Below are positions 17,354 through 24,672 of a DNA stretch of 64,000 bases, piece after piece. Origin of the DNA: SB11 sp964584305 (GTDB lineage Bacteria; Bacteroidota; Bacteroidia; UBA8524); NCBI GenBank assembly GCA_964584305.1, contig CAZOZL010000001.1:1-64000 (forward strand), written 5' to 3'. The notes under the pieces are model-generated. The model saw only the letters and a list, made by a program, of their open reading frames with translations, was not told the DNA's origin and did no database searches. How positions within the stretch are numbered: the stretch's first letter is position 1; every line of letters begins with the position of its first letter. Position numbers and translations under genes: made by a program.

Positions 17354-18448
17354 CTATTGCTTTAATGCCTCTTCTGCAGACTGTTGCCGTAGTATTTTCC
17401 CGCTTTGGGTAAGTATAAAATCATTAATATAATAAAAGGTTTTGGGTACTTCGTATTTTTCTAAAAAGCTACGCAAATCCACTTTTGCTTCATACTCATC
17501 CATAGGGTCTATGGGTTTGCCTTTAATTATGGCAATTAGTTTTTGCCCCAGTTCTTTATCGGCTTCATACCACGTAAAATACTCTCGTCCCATCAGTTGT
17601 TTCAGTCGGGCTAAGGCATTGTCTATTTTCTCTAACTGAATTTTAATTCCTCCTGAATTAATCACATTATCTATTCTTCCCAGCACTTCAAAACTACCGT
17701 CTTTGTGTATCACTACCCTATCATTCGTAACTATATCGGCATAGCCTGTTAGTTCTCCGTTAATTACCAAGCGTTCATCTCTATCTTTGCTTATTTGTAT
17801 TCCCTGCATGGGTACAAACCTTGGGGTTGCTTTTTCTCCGTTTAGTTTTCGCAGTGCTATGTGGGTATAGGTTTCTGTCATGCCATAGGTATGGTAAAAC
17901 TCAGGGTCAAGGTCGGTAAATCGTTTGCTCCAATTATTATTCATACTAGCACCGCCTACCAGTACTTTACGAAATTTATTAAGTTTTTGTACTGATGAGA
18001 AATCGAACCCAGAGAGTATATGGTGCATTTGCAAAGGCACAAAAGAGGCTAAGGTATAATTATGGCTTGCCGCTAATTGCTCCATAGGGTTGCCACTGGG
18101 TTCTACCACGCCAATAGGTATATTGGCTATTAGCCCTCTTATTAGCATCATTACGCCACCTGCTGTTTGTACTGATAGGCATAAAAATATTTTATCAGTA
18201 CTGTTTGTGTCTAATATTTCAAGGGTTTGTTTTGCGCTTAGTTCTATAAATTTTCGTTTCCACTCAATGGGTTTTGGTTGCCCTGTTGAGCCTGATGTAT
18301 GCACCACAAAAGTGTCTTCGCCATTTTGCCACTGTTTCACTATATGTATGGCTTGTTGCTGGTTGTAACTAAGTGTATCAAGTATTTTTTTGGACACATT
18401 CAACTCGGTGTATGGTATTTGCTGTTGATTGAATATAAAGTACGACAC
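17354..18448 (-). CDS. menE: AMP-binding acyl-CoA ligase, MenE-like (o-succinylbenzoate-CoA ligase)
   Basis: 364 residues from the GTG chosen. ANL-family motifs: VVHTSGSTGQPKPI (P-loop A3), FYHTYGMTETYTH (A5), VLGRIDNVINSGGIK (A7/A8), and a C-terminal lysine region TQSGKILR. The short length and the CLSVQTAGGVMMLIRGL block fit the compact Bacteroidota MenE, which activates o-succinylbenzoate in menaquinone synthesis. No other men gene is present, so the substrate is inferred. The frame is open to a TTG at 18514, but that would overlap the upstream gene by 47 nt; GTG 18446-18448 starts 19 nt after that gene and gives a family-like N-terminus. Probably co-transcribed with the aminotransferase. 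Confidence 0.72.
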   Translation of the reverse strand: MSYFIFNQQQIPYTELNVSKKILDTLSYNQQQAIHIVKQWQNGEDTFVVHTSGSTGQPKPIEWKRKFIELSAKQTLEILDTNSTDKIFLCLSVQTAGGVMMLIRGLIANIPIGVVEPSGNPMEQLAASHNYTLASFVPLQMHHILSGFDFSSVQKLNKFRKVLVGGASMNNNWSKRFTDLDPEFYHTYGMTETYTHIALRKLNGEKATPRFVPMQGIQISKDRDERLVINGELTGYADIVTNDRVVIHKDGSFEVLGRIDNVINSGGIKIQLEKIDNALARLKQLMGREYFTWYEADKELGQKLIAIIKGKPIDPMDEYEAKVDLRSFLEKYEVPKTFYYINDFILTQSGKILRQQSAEEALKQ

Positions 18449-18467
18449 AGTATTAAGAAGTATAATT

Positions 18468-19742
18468 TTATACAGATATTTTAATAAGATGAGCCAATTG
18501 GTTAACCTCGTCAAAGGTATTATAAATATGAAAAGATGCTCTAACGCTGTTTAGTCCATTTTCGCTAACCGCCCTCACTCTTATCTTATTTTTCAATGCC
18601 AAATTAAAAAAATCTATATGCCCTATTTTTTTTAGTTTAAAACCCACAATAGCCGCCCTTGATTGTTCCTCTTCGGGGGTAAGCAGTTGCACACCATTGC
18701 CTATGGCTTGTAGTTGTTTGTAAAAATGTGTTGCTAATTGCTTTGTGCGCTTTTCTATTTTGGCTATCCCAATAGTTTCGTGAAATTTTATGGCTTCAAT
18801 TACGCCTTTAAATGCGGGCGCACTCATAGAGCCATAATAAAACCTATGTGCGCTATTAACATAACCCTTAATATAGGTGGGGTTTTCTATCAAGCTCCAG
18901 CCTGTATCACTATGCCCGCCTACCCATTTAGCTTGCAAATCGTTTAGTTTTTCATTGTTCACATATAAAAAACCTGTTCCTTTTGATGCTAACATCCATT
19001 TATGACAACACGAGGCATAAAAATCACACCCCATATCGTGCAGGTTTAGTTGCAACATACCCGCACCGTGCGCACCGTCAATAAACGAGTATATCTCCTT
19101 ATTTTTTGCTAATTGGCAAATTTGCTTTACGGGCAGTACTTGCCCCTGTGTACAGGGCATATGTGGCACAGCAATTACTTTAGTTTTTTTTGTTATTAGC
19201 TGCTCTATACGGTTTAGTGTTTCGGCGGCGGTATTGGCTATTTGCAGTACTTTAAGCACAATGCCGTCTAATTTTGCCCTATTAAGCCACGGGAGGGCAT
19301 TGCCCACGTGTTCGTGGTTAGTTACTATTACTTCATCGCCTTTTTTAAGGGGCAAACCCCAGCAAGCTATATTAATACCTTCAGTTACATTATGGGTGAG
19401 GCAAATCTCGTTTTCGGCAGCTCCTACAAAGTTTGCCAATGCAGGCACTGCATTCTCCCACCCGCCGTAGTTGCCCGTTGTGTTTAGGTGCATCATAGCT
19501 TGGTATTGGCTTTGAATTACTTGGTGGGGCGAAGGTCCCATAGTGCCGTTGTTTAGATAAGCCAAATCATTTCGCAGGGGAAAGTTCTCTCGCACTACTG
19601 CCCAAAAACTTTCGTCGTTACTATTTTTAGCATCACTTATGTTTTTAAAGGTATTTTGTCCACTTACCCATTGTGGTAATACTACTGCACCTGCTGCTAT
19701 CAATGTGCTTTCTCTCAAAAATTTTCTTCTACTATGCTCCAT
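18468..19742 (-). CDS. Class V aminotransferase with Tat-like signal (isopenicillin N epimerase-like)
   Basis: 424 residues from ATG 19742. The N-terminus HSRRKFLRESTLIAAGAVVLP is a twin-arginine signal, so a PLP enzyme is exported folded. The core is class V: LAYLNNGTMGPSP, FIDGAHGAGMLQL (PLP-ring Asp), and SCCHKWMLASKGTGFLYV with the Schiff-base Lys. It resembles the isopenicillin N epimerase/cysteine desulfurase-like group, whose members act on varied amino acids; the reaction cannot be told from sequence. The frame is open to 19820, but a TTG-N19-TAGGTTTG promoter (19754-19783) lies inside that extension, fixing the start. First gene of a two-gene unit. Confidence 0.8.
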   Translation of the reverse strand: MEHSRRKFLRESTLIAAGAVVLPQWVSGQNTFKNISDAKNSNDESFWAVVRENFPLRNDLAYLNNGTMGPSPHQVIQSQYQAMMHLNTTGNYGGWENAVPALANFVGAAENEICLTHNVTEGINIACWGLPLKKGDEVIVTNHEHVGNALPWLNRAKLDGIVLKVLQIANTAAETLNRIEQLITKKTKVIAVPHMPCTQGQVLPVKQICQLAKNKEIYSFIDGAHGAGMLQLNLHDMGCDFYASCCHKWMLASKGTGFLYVNNEKLNDLQAKWVGGHSDTGWSLIENPTYIKGYVNSAHRFYYGSMSAPAFKGVIEAIKFHETIGIAKIEKRTKQLATHFYKQLQAIGNGVQLLTPEEEQSRAAIVGFKLKKIGHIDFFNLALKNKIRVRAVSENGLNSVRASFHIYNTFDEVNQLAHLIKISV

Positions 19743-19753
19743 ATTAATACTAT

Positions 19754-19783
19754 CAAACCTACGCTTTGCTATACGGTTTTCAA
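19754..19783 (-). promoter_or_regulatory. Promoter TTG-N19-TAGGTTTG, aminotransferase/ligase unit
   Basis: -7 box at 19754-19761 and -33 TTG at 19781-19783 on the minus strand with ideal spacing. The ATG follows 11 nt after the box. Confidence 0.6.
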
Positions 19784-19922
19784 AAAAAAAGAAAGGTTCT
19801 ACTATGATTTTAAAATACACGCATTATATTTGAAATATAACCGATACGCAGTTGTGGAATTATAAGACACTTATAGTTTTGCAGCTAAAAAAATACTTAG
19901 TTTCTAACCCTTAAGAGCACCA

Positions 19923-20309
19923 GTGGATTTTAGCTCTATACATATATGTTTAATCGATGATGATGAGATACAAAACTTCATCAACGAAAAAATGATTCAG
20001 CGATCAAAAGCAGCGGCACAGGTATCAAAATACTTGAGTGCCCAAGCGGCTATTGATGATATAAGAGCAGGCACGCTAAAACCTACTATTATTTTATTGG
20101 ATATTAATATGCCTATGATGAATGGCTGGGAGTTTATGGATATTGTAGAGAAAGAAAAGCTGCTCACTTTTGATACTACTTCTGCAAAAGTATATATCTT
20201 ATCCTCATCAAAAGCCCCATCAGATATTGATAAAATAAGTGAGTATGAGTACCTGCACAATTTTTTTCACAAGCCACTCACACCTGATAATCTTCAATCT
20301 TTACTATAA
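19923..20309 (+). CDS. Single-domain response regulator (CheY-like receiver)
   Basis: 128 residues from GTG 19923. Receiver domain only: acidic pocket CLIDDDEIQNF, phosphoacceptor Asp in TIILLDINMPMMNGWEF, Ser/Thr switch in VYILSSSKAP, and conserved Lys in FFHKPLTPD. With no output domain it must act by protein contact, for example in a phosphorelay or on a histidine kinase. No kinase gene is adjacent. It is divergent from the aminotransferase gene. Confidence 0.83.
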   Translation: MDFSSIHICLIDDDEIQNFINEKMIQRSKAAAQVSKYLSAQAAIDDIRAGTLKPTIILLDINMPMMNGWEFMDIVEKEKLLTFDTTSAKVYILSSSKAPSDIDKISEYEYLHNFFHKPLTPDNLQSLL

Positions 20310-20351
20310 AGAACCCGTAGAGGGTTTTAATTTTTTTTAGCTTTTAGCAAG

Positions 20352-20622
20352 AGACAGAATAGGCATAAATGCCCATCTATACATAAAGTTTTTTGTTAAC
20401 GGTTAATGAATTGCGGCAACTTTCAGCCTGCTGCAAGAAACTGCCTTAACAGTGCGAATGGTATTTTACACCACCCCCCTTTCTCCCCCCTTGCCTTCTC
20501 ACAGGCTACCACAAGGGGGGAAACCACCGCACAGGCTAAAGTTAAACTACTGCAAACCCCTACCCATGTATTGCAGTTTTTACCTGTACTACAATTTGGC
20601 TTCCTCTTGAGGGGAAGGTTGC
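20352..20622 (+). repeat. Dispersed intergenic repeat family A, copy 2
   Basis: Long copy. It starts AGACAGAATAGGCATAAATG, contains the GCGGCAACTTTCAGCCTGCTGC-like hairpin in degenerate form, a C-rich block, and an inverted CCCCCCTTG/CAAGGGGGG, then ends in TTTACCTGTA and AATTTGGCTTCC blocks. It is nearly identical to copy 3 (22185) apart from about 30 extra bases in the middle. Together the two copies flank the MarR/membrane-protein module in direct orientation. An 80-codon ORF across it is not a gene. Confidence 0.65.
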
Positions 20623-20713
20623 CTTTAGTCCGAGCATTGCCATTTTGAGCGAAGTTGAAAGGCGGGTGAGCAAGTGCAACAGGCTGTCATGCGTGCTACC
20701 CAAATACTATCGT

Positions 20714-20798
20714 TATTGCGAGATAACCTAAGAAGGTTAGCGCGGCAATCTGTGTGGCTGTAATGTCAAGGATTGCCGGCGGAAGACCCTCGCAATGA
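20714..20798. repeat. REP-like inverted element (TTGCGAG type)
   Basis: Nested inverted pairs: outer TTGCGA/TCGCAA and inner GGCAATC/GATTGCC. It resembles the ATTGCGAG...AGCAATC class of dispersed elements found in many bacterial genomes. With copy 2 of family A it fills the 20310-20873 gap. Confidence 0.45.
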
Positions 20799-20873
20799 TG
20801 GGGATGACAACTGCTAAAGGCTAAAAGCCAATAGCTAAAAACAGAGTTATAGCCCCTCGCAACGGTCTTACAT

Positions 20874-21584
20874 TTATACCGAACATCTTGTAAGCAGCCT
20901 TTTCAAAGCAAATAAATGCCCGAATAAAGCTAAGGGAACTAAGAAAAAGGGCACCAAATGATAAGGAGATTGAAGCACAACCGTGTTATGAGGTAAATTG
21001 GTAAATACCTGAAAATTAGTAGGTGCTGAAAGTATGGCAACGGTAACAATATTAAATAATAATACTAACCCCGCCAAGTTCCAGCCTATTACAAGCCAAA
21101 GGGGCAATACCTTTTTGTGGTAACCAAAGTACGCTATAAATGGGGCTGTTAATCCCATCAAAATATCAGGGTTGCGCCCTTCAAAAGTCATTTGTATGGG
21201 TAATAGATTAAGAGAAAATAACCACACAAAAATTAGCTCAAGGGGCAACCTAAAGGTTTGTAACGCAATGGCATATTTCATTTTGGTATCGGCAAACTCT
21301 TGCAAAGGCTTATACAGCAAGGCAAAATAAACACCAAACAAATTTGTAGCCAACACAGCAGGTATAAAGGCTGAAGGCATCTCTTTAATAGTATCTAAGA
21401 AAACACCTTGGTGAGAAAGAATACTTAGAACTACCCATAAGGCAAAAAGCAATAAGGGGGCTACATATCTTCTTTTTGCTTTTGAGGCGACAATAGTTTT
21501 TCTAAAAACCAGCAAAAGAGCAATAAGCATAATTACCAGTAAGGTTATAAAAGAGAAATTTACGAGGAAAGGGATAGTTGTCAT
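20874..21584 (-). CDS. Multi-spanning membrane protein of unknown function
   Basis: 236 residues with about seven hydrophobic segments spaced like a small integral membrane protein. The only polar blocks of note are PLQEFADTKMKYAIALQTFRLPLE and TFEGRNPDILMGLTAPF. I do not recognise the family. It lies 46 nt downstream of the MarR regulator on the same strand and is probably its co-transcribed target, which would fit an exporter or sensor role, but no transporter motif is visible. Confidence 0.65.
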   Translation of the reverse strand: MTTIPFLVNFSFITLLVIMLIALLLVFRKTIVASKAKRRYVAPLLLFALWVVLSILSHQGVFLDTIKEMPSAFIPAVLATNLFGVYFALLYKPLQEFADTKMKYAIALQTFRLPLELIFVWLFSLNLLPIQMTFEGRNPDILMGLTAPFIAYFGYHKKVLPLWLVIGWNLAGLVLLFNIVTVAILSAPTNFQVFTNLPHNTVVLQSPYHLVPFFLVPLALFGHLFALKRLLTRCSV

Positions 21585-21630
21585 AGTGTTAAATCATTAA
21601 AAGTGTATATACAAGTATTTGATTAGATTT

Positions 21631-22095
21631 TTACATTCTTAATTCTTCAGTTTTAGAACTAATAGCCATCATAATACCATCCACTTGTTGTAGGCTAAAA
21701 CTACCTAACAAAGCTGCAACTTTATGGTGCAACTCCTCCCAAATAGGGGCAATTTTTTCGAGCAAAACAAAGCCTTCATCAGTAATGCTAAGTACACTGT
21801 TTCTTGGGTCTGCGCCTTTGCCAACACTCACCCACTTCTTGCTTTCCAGTTTTTTAATATCCCTGCTCATAGTAGATGGATCAAGCACTAATAAGTTTGC
21901 TAATGTTTTTTGGTTTATACTTTCGTTTTTACCTATAATAAAAAGTATGGAAAGCATACTGCCTTGTATGCCAAAGGGCTTAAACTTTTCCATATATATA
22001 GCGTTTAATGTTTTGTGAAGTTTACGCAGCTTGGCATTAATACAAGTAGCGGGCTGTATTCTATCAAAATTAGGAGTGGGTCTCTTTTTAATCAC
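21631..22095 (-). CDS. MarR family transcriptional regulator
   Basis: 154 residues from GTG 22095. Winged-helix core: MLSILFIIGKNESINQKTLANLLVLDPSTMSRDIKKLESKKWV in consecutive blocks, then GADPRNSVLSITDEG, the wing with the conserved DxR. It binds DNA as a dimer, usually repressing its own operon until a ligand binds. The frame is open to 22209, but the extension reads into the family A repeat and through the TATCTTTG box at 22100-22107, so GTG 22093-22095 is the likely start. Candidate operator at 22115-22132. Confidence 0.85.
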   Translation of the reverse strand: MIKKRPTPNFDRIQPATCINAKLRKLHKTLNAIYMEKFKPFGIQGSMLSILFIIGKNESINQKTLANLLVLDPSTMSRDIKKLESKKWVSVGKGADPRNSVLSITDEGFVLLEKIAPIWEELHHKVAALLGSFSLQQVDGIMMAISSKTEELRM

Positions 22096-22099
22096 AAAG

Positions 22100-22107
22100 C
22101 AAAGATA
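22100..22107 (-). promoter_or_regulatory. -7 promoter box TATCTTTG, marR-type gene
   Basis: Exact TAnnTTTG match on the minus strand, 4 nt before the GTG start. Implies leaderless translation and rules out the upstream ATG at 22209. Confidence 0.6.
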
Positions 22108-22114
22108 AGCCAAA

Positions 22115-22132
22115 TAGTTGTACACGCAACTA
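22115..22132. promoter_or_regulatory. Candidate MarR operator TAGTTG-N6-CAACTA
   Basis: 18-bp inverted repeat TAGTTGTACACGCAACTA immediately upstream of the -7 box, where a dimeric repressor would block RNA polymerase. Size and symmetry fit MarR sites. Binding is inferred. Confidence 0.45.
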
Positions 22133-22184
22133 CTTGTAAAACTACGTGCCAATAACTGAACATCGGTATTATTAGCTGTTAGCA

Positions 22185-22476
22185 AGACAGAATAGGCATA
22201 AATGCCCATTTTATATATAAAGTTTTTTGTTAACGGTTAATGAATTGCGGCAGCTTTCAGCCTGCTGCAAGAAACTGCCTTAACAGTGCGAATGGTATTT
22301 TACACCCCCCTTTCTCCCCCCTTGCCTTCTCATCTCACAGGCTAAAGTTAAACTACTGCAAACCCCTACCCATGTATTGCAGTTTTTACCTGTATTACAA
22401 TTTGGCTTCCTATAAGGGGAAGGGTGCATAGTTGCTAATGCTAATAGTTAATTTGGAAGGGATTGTTATACTATAA
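22185..22476 (+). repeat. Dispersed intergenic repeat family A, copy 3
   Basis: Second long copy, in direct orientation to copy 2 (20352-20622). Both carry the same AGACAGAATAGGC start, C-rich stretch, AAACTACTGCAAACCCC block, and TTTACCTGTA and TTTGGCTTCC blocks; this one also keeps the ATTTGGAAGGGATTG tail seen in copy 1. It fills most of the gap between the MarR promoter and the PiT gene end. Confidence 0.65.
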
Positions 22477-22568
22477 CTCTATCAACGAAATAGTAAACTG
22501 GTACAATAAATTACCGAATACTGCACTACGGGGAAACCTTAGTATAAATGTACATTTTTATAAATACC

Positions 22569-23693
22569 CTACAGCCCTAAATGTTTTGCTATTTCGGCTC
22601 TAATAGAAGGGTTAGCACCTAATGCCAAAATCAAAGAAATAATTAGCCCTATCATGGCATATAAAAAATCTTTTCCAATAATTTTTAATGCCTTTTTCTT
22701 GTGCAAATCACCCGCTTTTTTGCGTGCCAGCCCAATTGCAATTTCACGCCCACCTATTATGCCTAAAAATACCCAAGTAGTGCTTAGCGGAATGGTGCTT
22801 ATAAATAGTTTATAAATTAATAATAGTACATAAGTTAAATCTATTAGTGTGGCGGCACGCATATCATCAATACGTGTTTTTTCGCTTACTACACCTTGTA
22901 TTTTATCGCCTCTCAAATAAAACAGTAATGCCATTCCAAAAAATATAATTCCCGCAAAAATTATAAACTGATATGTTTCTAACTGGCGAGGCAAATAAAC
23001 GGCAATGTTTGCGCCATCTTGCATTATCCAAACCGACCAAAGGGTACCGCTTATTATCCATTGTGCTACCGCCCAGCCTTTATGCACCTTGCGTGAGCTA
23101 AAGTGTTTGCTAATAATTCTATACGCTATTATCCAAACTACAAACGAGATTATAAATGCCAGCCCGTACCCTGTCAAACTTTTGCCAATAACCTTAGTAA
23201 TACCCGCCGTATTTGCGCTAAAAACACTAAGCAGCAAAAAAGTAGTAGATACAGGCATACGCAGGCGTGTAAGCACTATAAGCACTATTGGGGCAATAAG
23301 CTGGAAATAAGAAAACTCTGTGGGGTGGGGGTAGGCAGTGCTGCCATCAGGTTTCAAAAGCCTCTGGTAGGTTACATCTCCATCGTACACTATAAAACTA
23401 AAGGTGAGTGTTGCCAGCAATATACCGCCTGTGTATAGCCACAGTATCCACCATTTGCGGTGTTTATTACTCTCTATAAATGTGCCTAATGATTGTATGC
23501 TATCATTTGCTACTGCGGCATAGGCGGTAAAGGCGAAACCAAACCACATAGATACTTGCCAGTTGCCCACGGCAAAACCCGCAGCAATAAATGCCAACCC
23601 TATAAAAAGTATAAATTTTTTCTCGCTTAAAAGGCGTTCTACTACGTTTAAATATACCGTTCCCTTATGACCTTGCGAGGTTTTTTTACTCAT
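22569..23693 (-). CDS. PiT-family inorganic phosphate transporter-like protein
   Basis: 374 residues with about ten hydrophobic segments. The PiT signature half appears as AAVANDSIQSLGTFIE and, in the middle, MPVSTTFLLLSVFSANTAG; the second half-signature is STTWVFLGIIGGREIAIG. These match the Bacteroidota branch of the phosphate/sulphate permease family, which differs from the classical GANDVANxxGT form. It probably moves phosphate with a cation across the inner membrane. Own promoter TTG-N17-TACTTTTG at 23723-23750. Confidence 0.75.
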   Translation of the reverse strand: MSKKTSQGHKGTVYLNVVERLLSEKKFILFIGLAFIAAGFAVGNWQVSMWFGFAFTAYAAVANDSIQSLGTFIESNKHRKWWILWLYTGGILLATLTFSFIVYDGDVTYQRLLKPDGSTAYPHPTEFSYFQLIAPIVLIVLTRLRMPVSTTFLLLSVFSANTAGITKVIGKSLTGYGLAFIISFVVWIIAYRIISKHFSSRKVHKGWAVAQWIISGTLWSVWIMQDGANIAVYLPRQLETYQFIIFAGIIFFGMALLFYLRGDKIQGVVSEKTRIDDMRAATLIDLTYVLLLIYKLFISTIPLSTTWVFLGIIGGREIAIGLARKKAGDLHKKKALKIIGKDFLYAMIGLIISLILALGANPSIRAEIAKHLGL

Positions 23694-23722
23694 TATTTTG
23701 CTGTTTTATGGCTCACAATGGG

Positions 23723-23750
23723 CAAAAGTACTTCGCACAGCAACCTTCAA
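23723..23750 (-). promoter_or_regulatory. Promoter TTG-N17-TACTTTTG, PiT gene
   Basis: -7 box at 23723-23730 and -33 TTG at 23748-23750 on the minus strand; leader about 25 nt to ATG 23693. Confidence 0.5.
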
Positions 23751-23792
23751 TGTTAAGATAATGTTAATTGTAGTACGCCAAGAAAAAGTAAC

Positions 23793-24587
23793 TTAGTTTA
23801 TCTTTTTAAGATAGGTTTGGTATTGTTTCACAGCTTTAAAAATAGAGTGTGCCACTTCTTTTTTTCCTCTGTCTGATGAAAGATAAGCCCGCTCTTTGGT
23901 GTTAGATATAAAGCCCGTTTCAATTAAAACACTGGGCATGGCTGTTTTCCATAGCACTAAAAAACCAGCTTGTTTTACTCCTCGGCTTTTTTTCATTTTT
24001 TTACGTGCCGAGAGATGGGTTTCGATATAGGAGGCTAAGTGTAGACTTTGGTCTAAAAAGGCATTTTGGTAAAAACTAAAAATGATGTGTGCCTCGGGCG
24101 AGTTAGGGTCAAAGCCTTCATACTCCTTTTTTCCCTCATAGTCATCTTCATATAAAACAGCAGCGTTTTCACGTTTGGCTACATCCAAATTGCCGTTACT
24201 TTTGTGCAAACCCATTACATAGGTTTCAGACCCATAGGGCTTTGTGTTTCCATTGTGATTGCAGTGTATCGATATAAAAATATCGGCTTTGTTACGATTG
24301 GCAATTTTAGGACGCTCGTGTAACTCTATAAATTTATCGGTACTTCGGGTATAAATTACCTTTACTCCTTTAATGCTGTCCTTTAGCATTTTGCCTAATT
24401 TTTTGGCTATGGCAAGGGTGATTTTTTTCTCTTGCACTTTGTGCGATATCGAACCAGGGTCTTTACCTCCATGTCCAGCATCAATCACCACTAACAAGCC
24501 CTTTGTATGGGCAAAAAAACTTCCCGTAAATGAGGTAGATACCGCAATTATAAAAAGTAATGTAAGTAAGTGAATAAGCCTTTTCAT
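23793..24587 (-). CDS. N-acetylmuramoyl-L-alanine amidase (Amidase_3)
   Basis: 264 residues with a signal peptide (to about residue 30), so it acts in the periplasm. It cleaves the amide between N-acetylmuramic acid and the peptide stem of peptidoglycan. Zinc motifs: VVIDAGHGGKDPGS (His), ELHERPKIAN (Glu), ISIHCNHNG (His), and the catalytic Glu in VLIETGFISN. It lacks SPOR or AMIN domains, so it is a minimal secreted amidase. Divergent from lptD, placing two envelope genes side by side. Confidence 0.9.
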   Translation of the reverse strand: MKRLIHLLTLLFIIAVSTSFTGSFFAHTKGLLVVIDAGHGGKDPGSISHKVQEKKITLAIAKKLGKMLKDSIKGVKVIYTRSTDKFIELHERPKIANRNKADIFISIHCNHNGNTKPYGSETYVMGLHKSNGNLDVAKRENAAVLYEDDYEGKKEYEGFDPNSPEAHIIFSFYQNAFLDQSLHLASYIETHLSARKKMKKSRGVKQAGFLVLWKTAMPSVLIETGFISNTKERAYLSSDRGKKEVAHSIFKAVKQYQTYLKKIN

Positions 24588-24605
24588 TTTTTATGGAATT
24601 GCCCT

Positions 24606-24613
24606 TACCTTTG
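24606..24613 (+). promoter_or_regulatory. -7 promoter box TACCTTTG, lptD
   Basis: TAnnTTTG match about 59 nt before the TTG start of lptD. Confidence 0.45.
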
Positions 24614-24672
24614 AAACGTTTGTAAGAGCGGCATTATTGTTGCGTTTGCAAGATACCAAACCCTAATGTGGC

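Noticed and set aside
20406..20648. 80-codon ORF on the plus strand
   Set aside because: Lies wholly inside repeat family A; the matching frame in the copy at 22240 is broken by indels, so it is not under coding constraint.
22240..22431. 63-codon ORF starting like the one at 20406
   Set aside because: Same repeat element; the sequence diverges by frame-changing indels.
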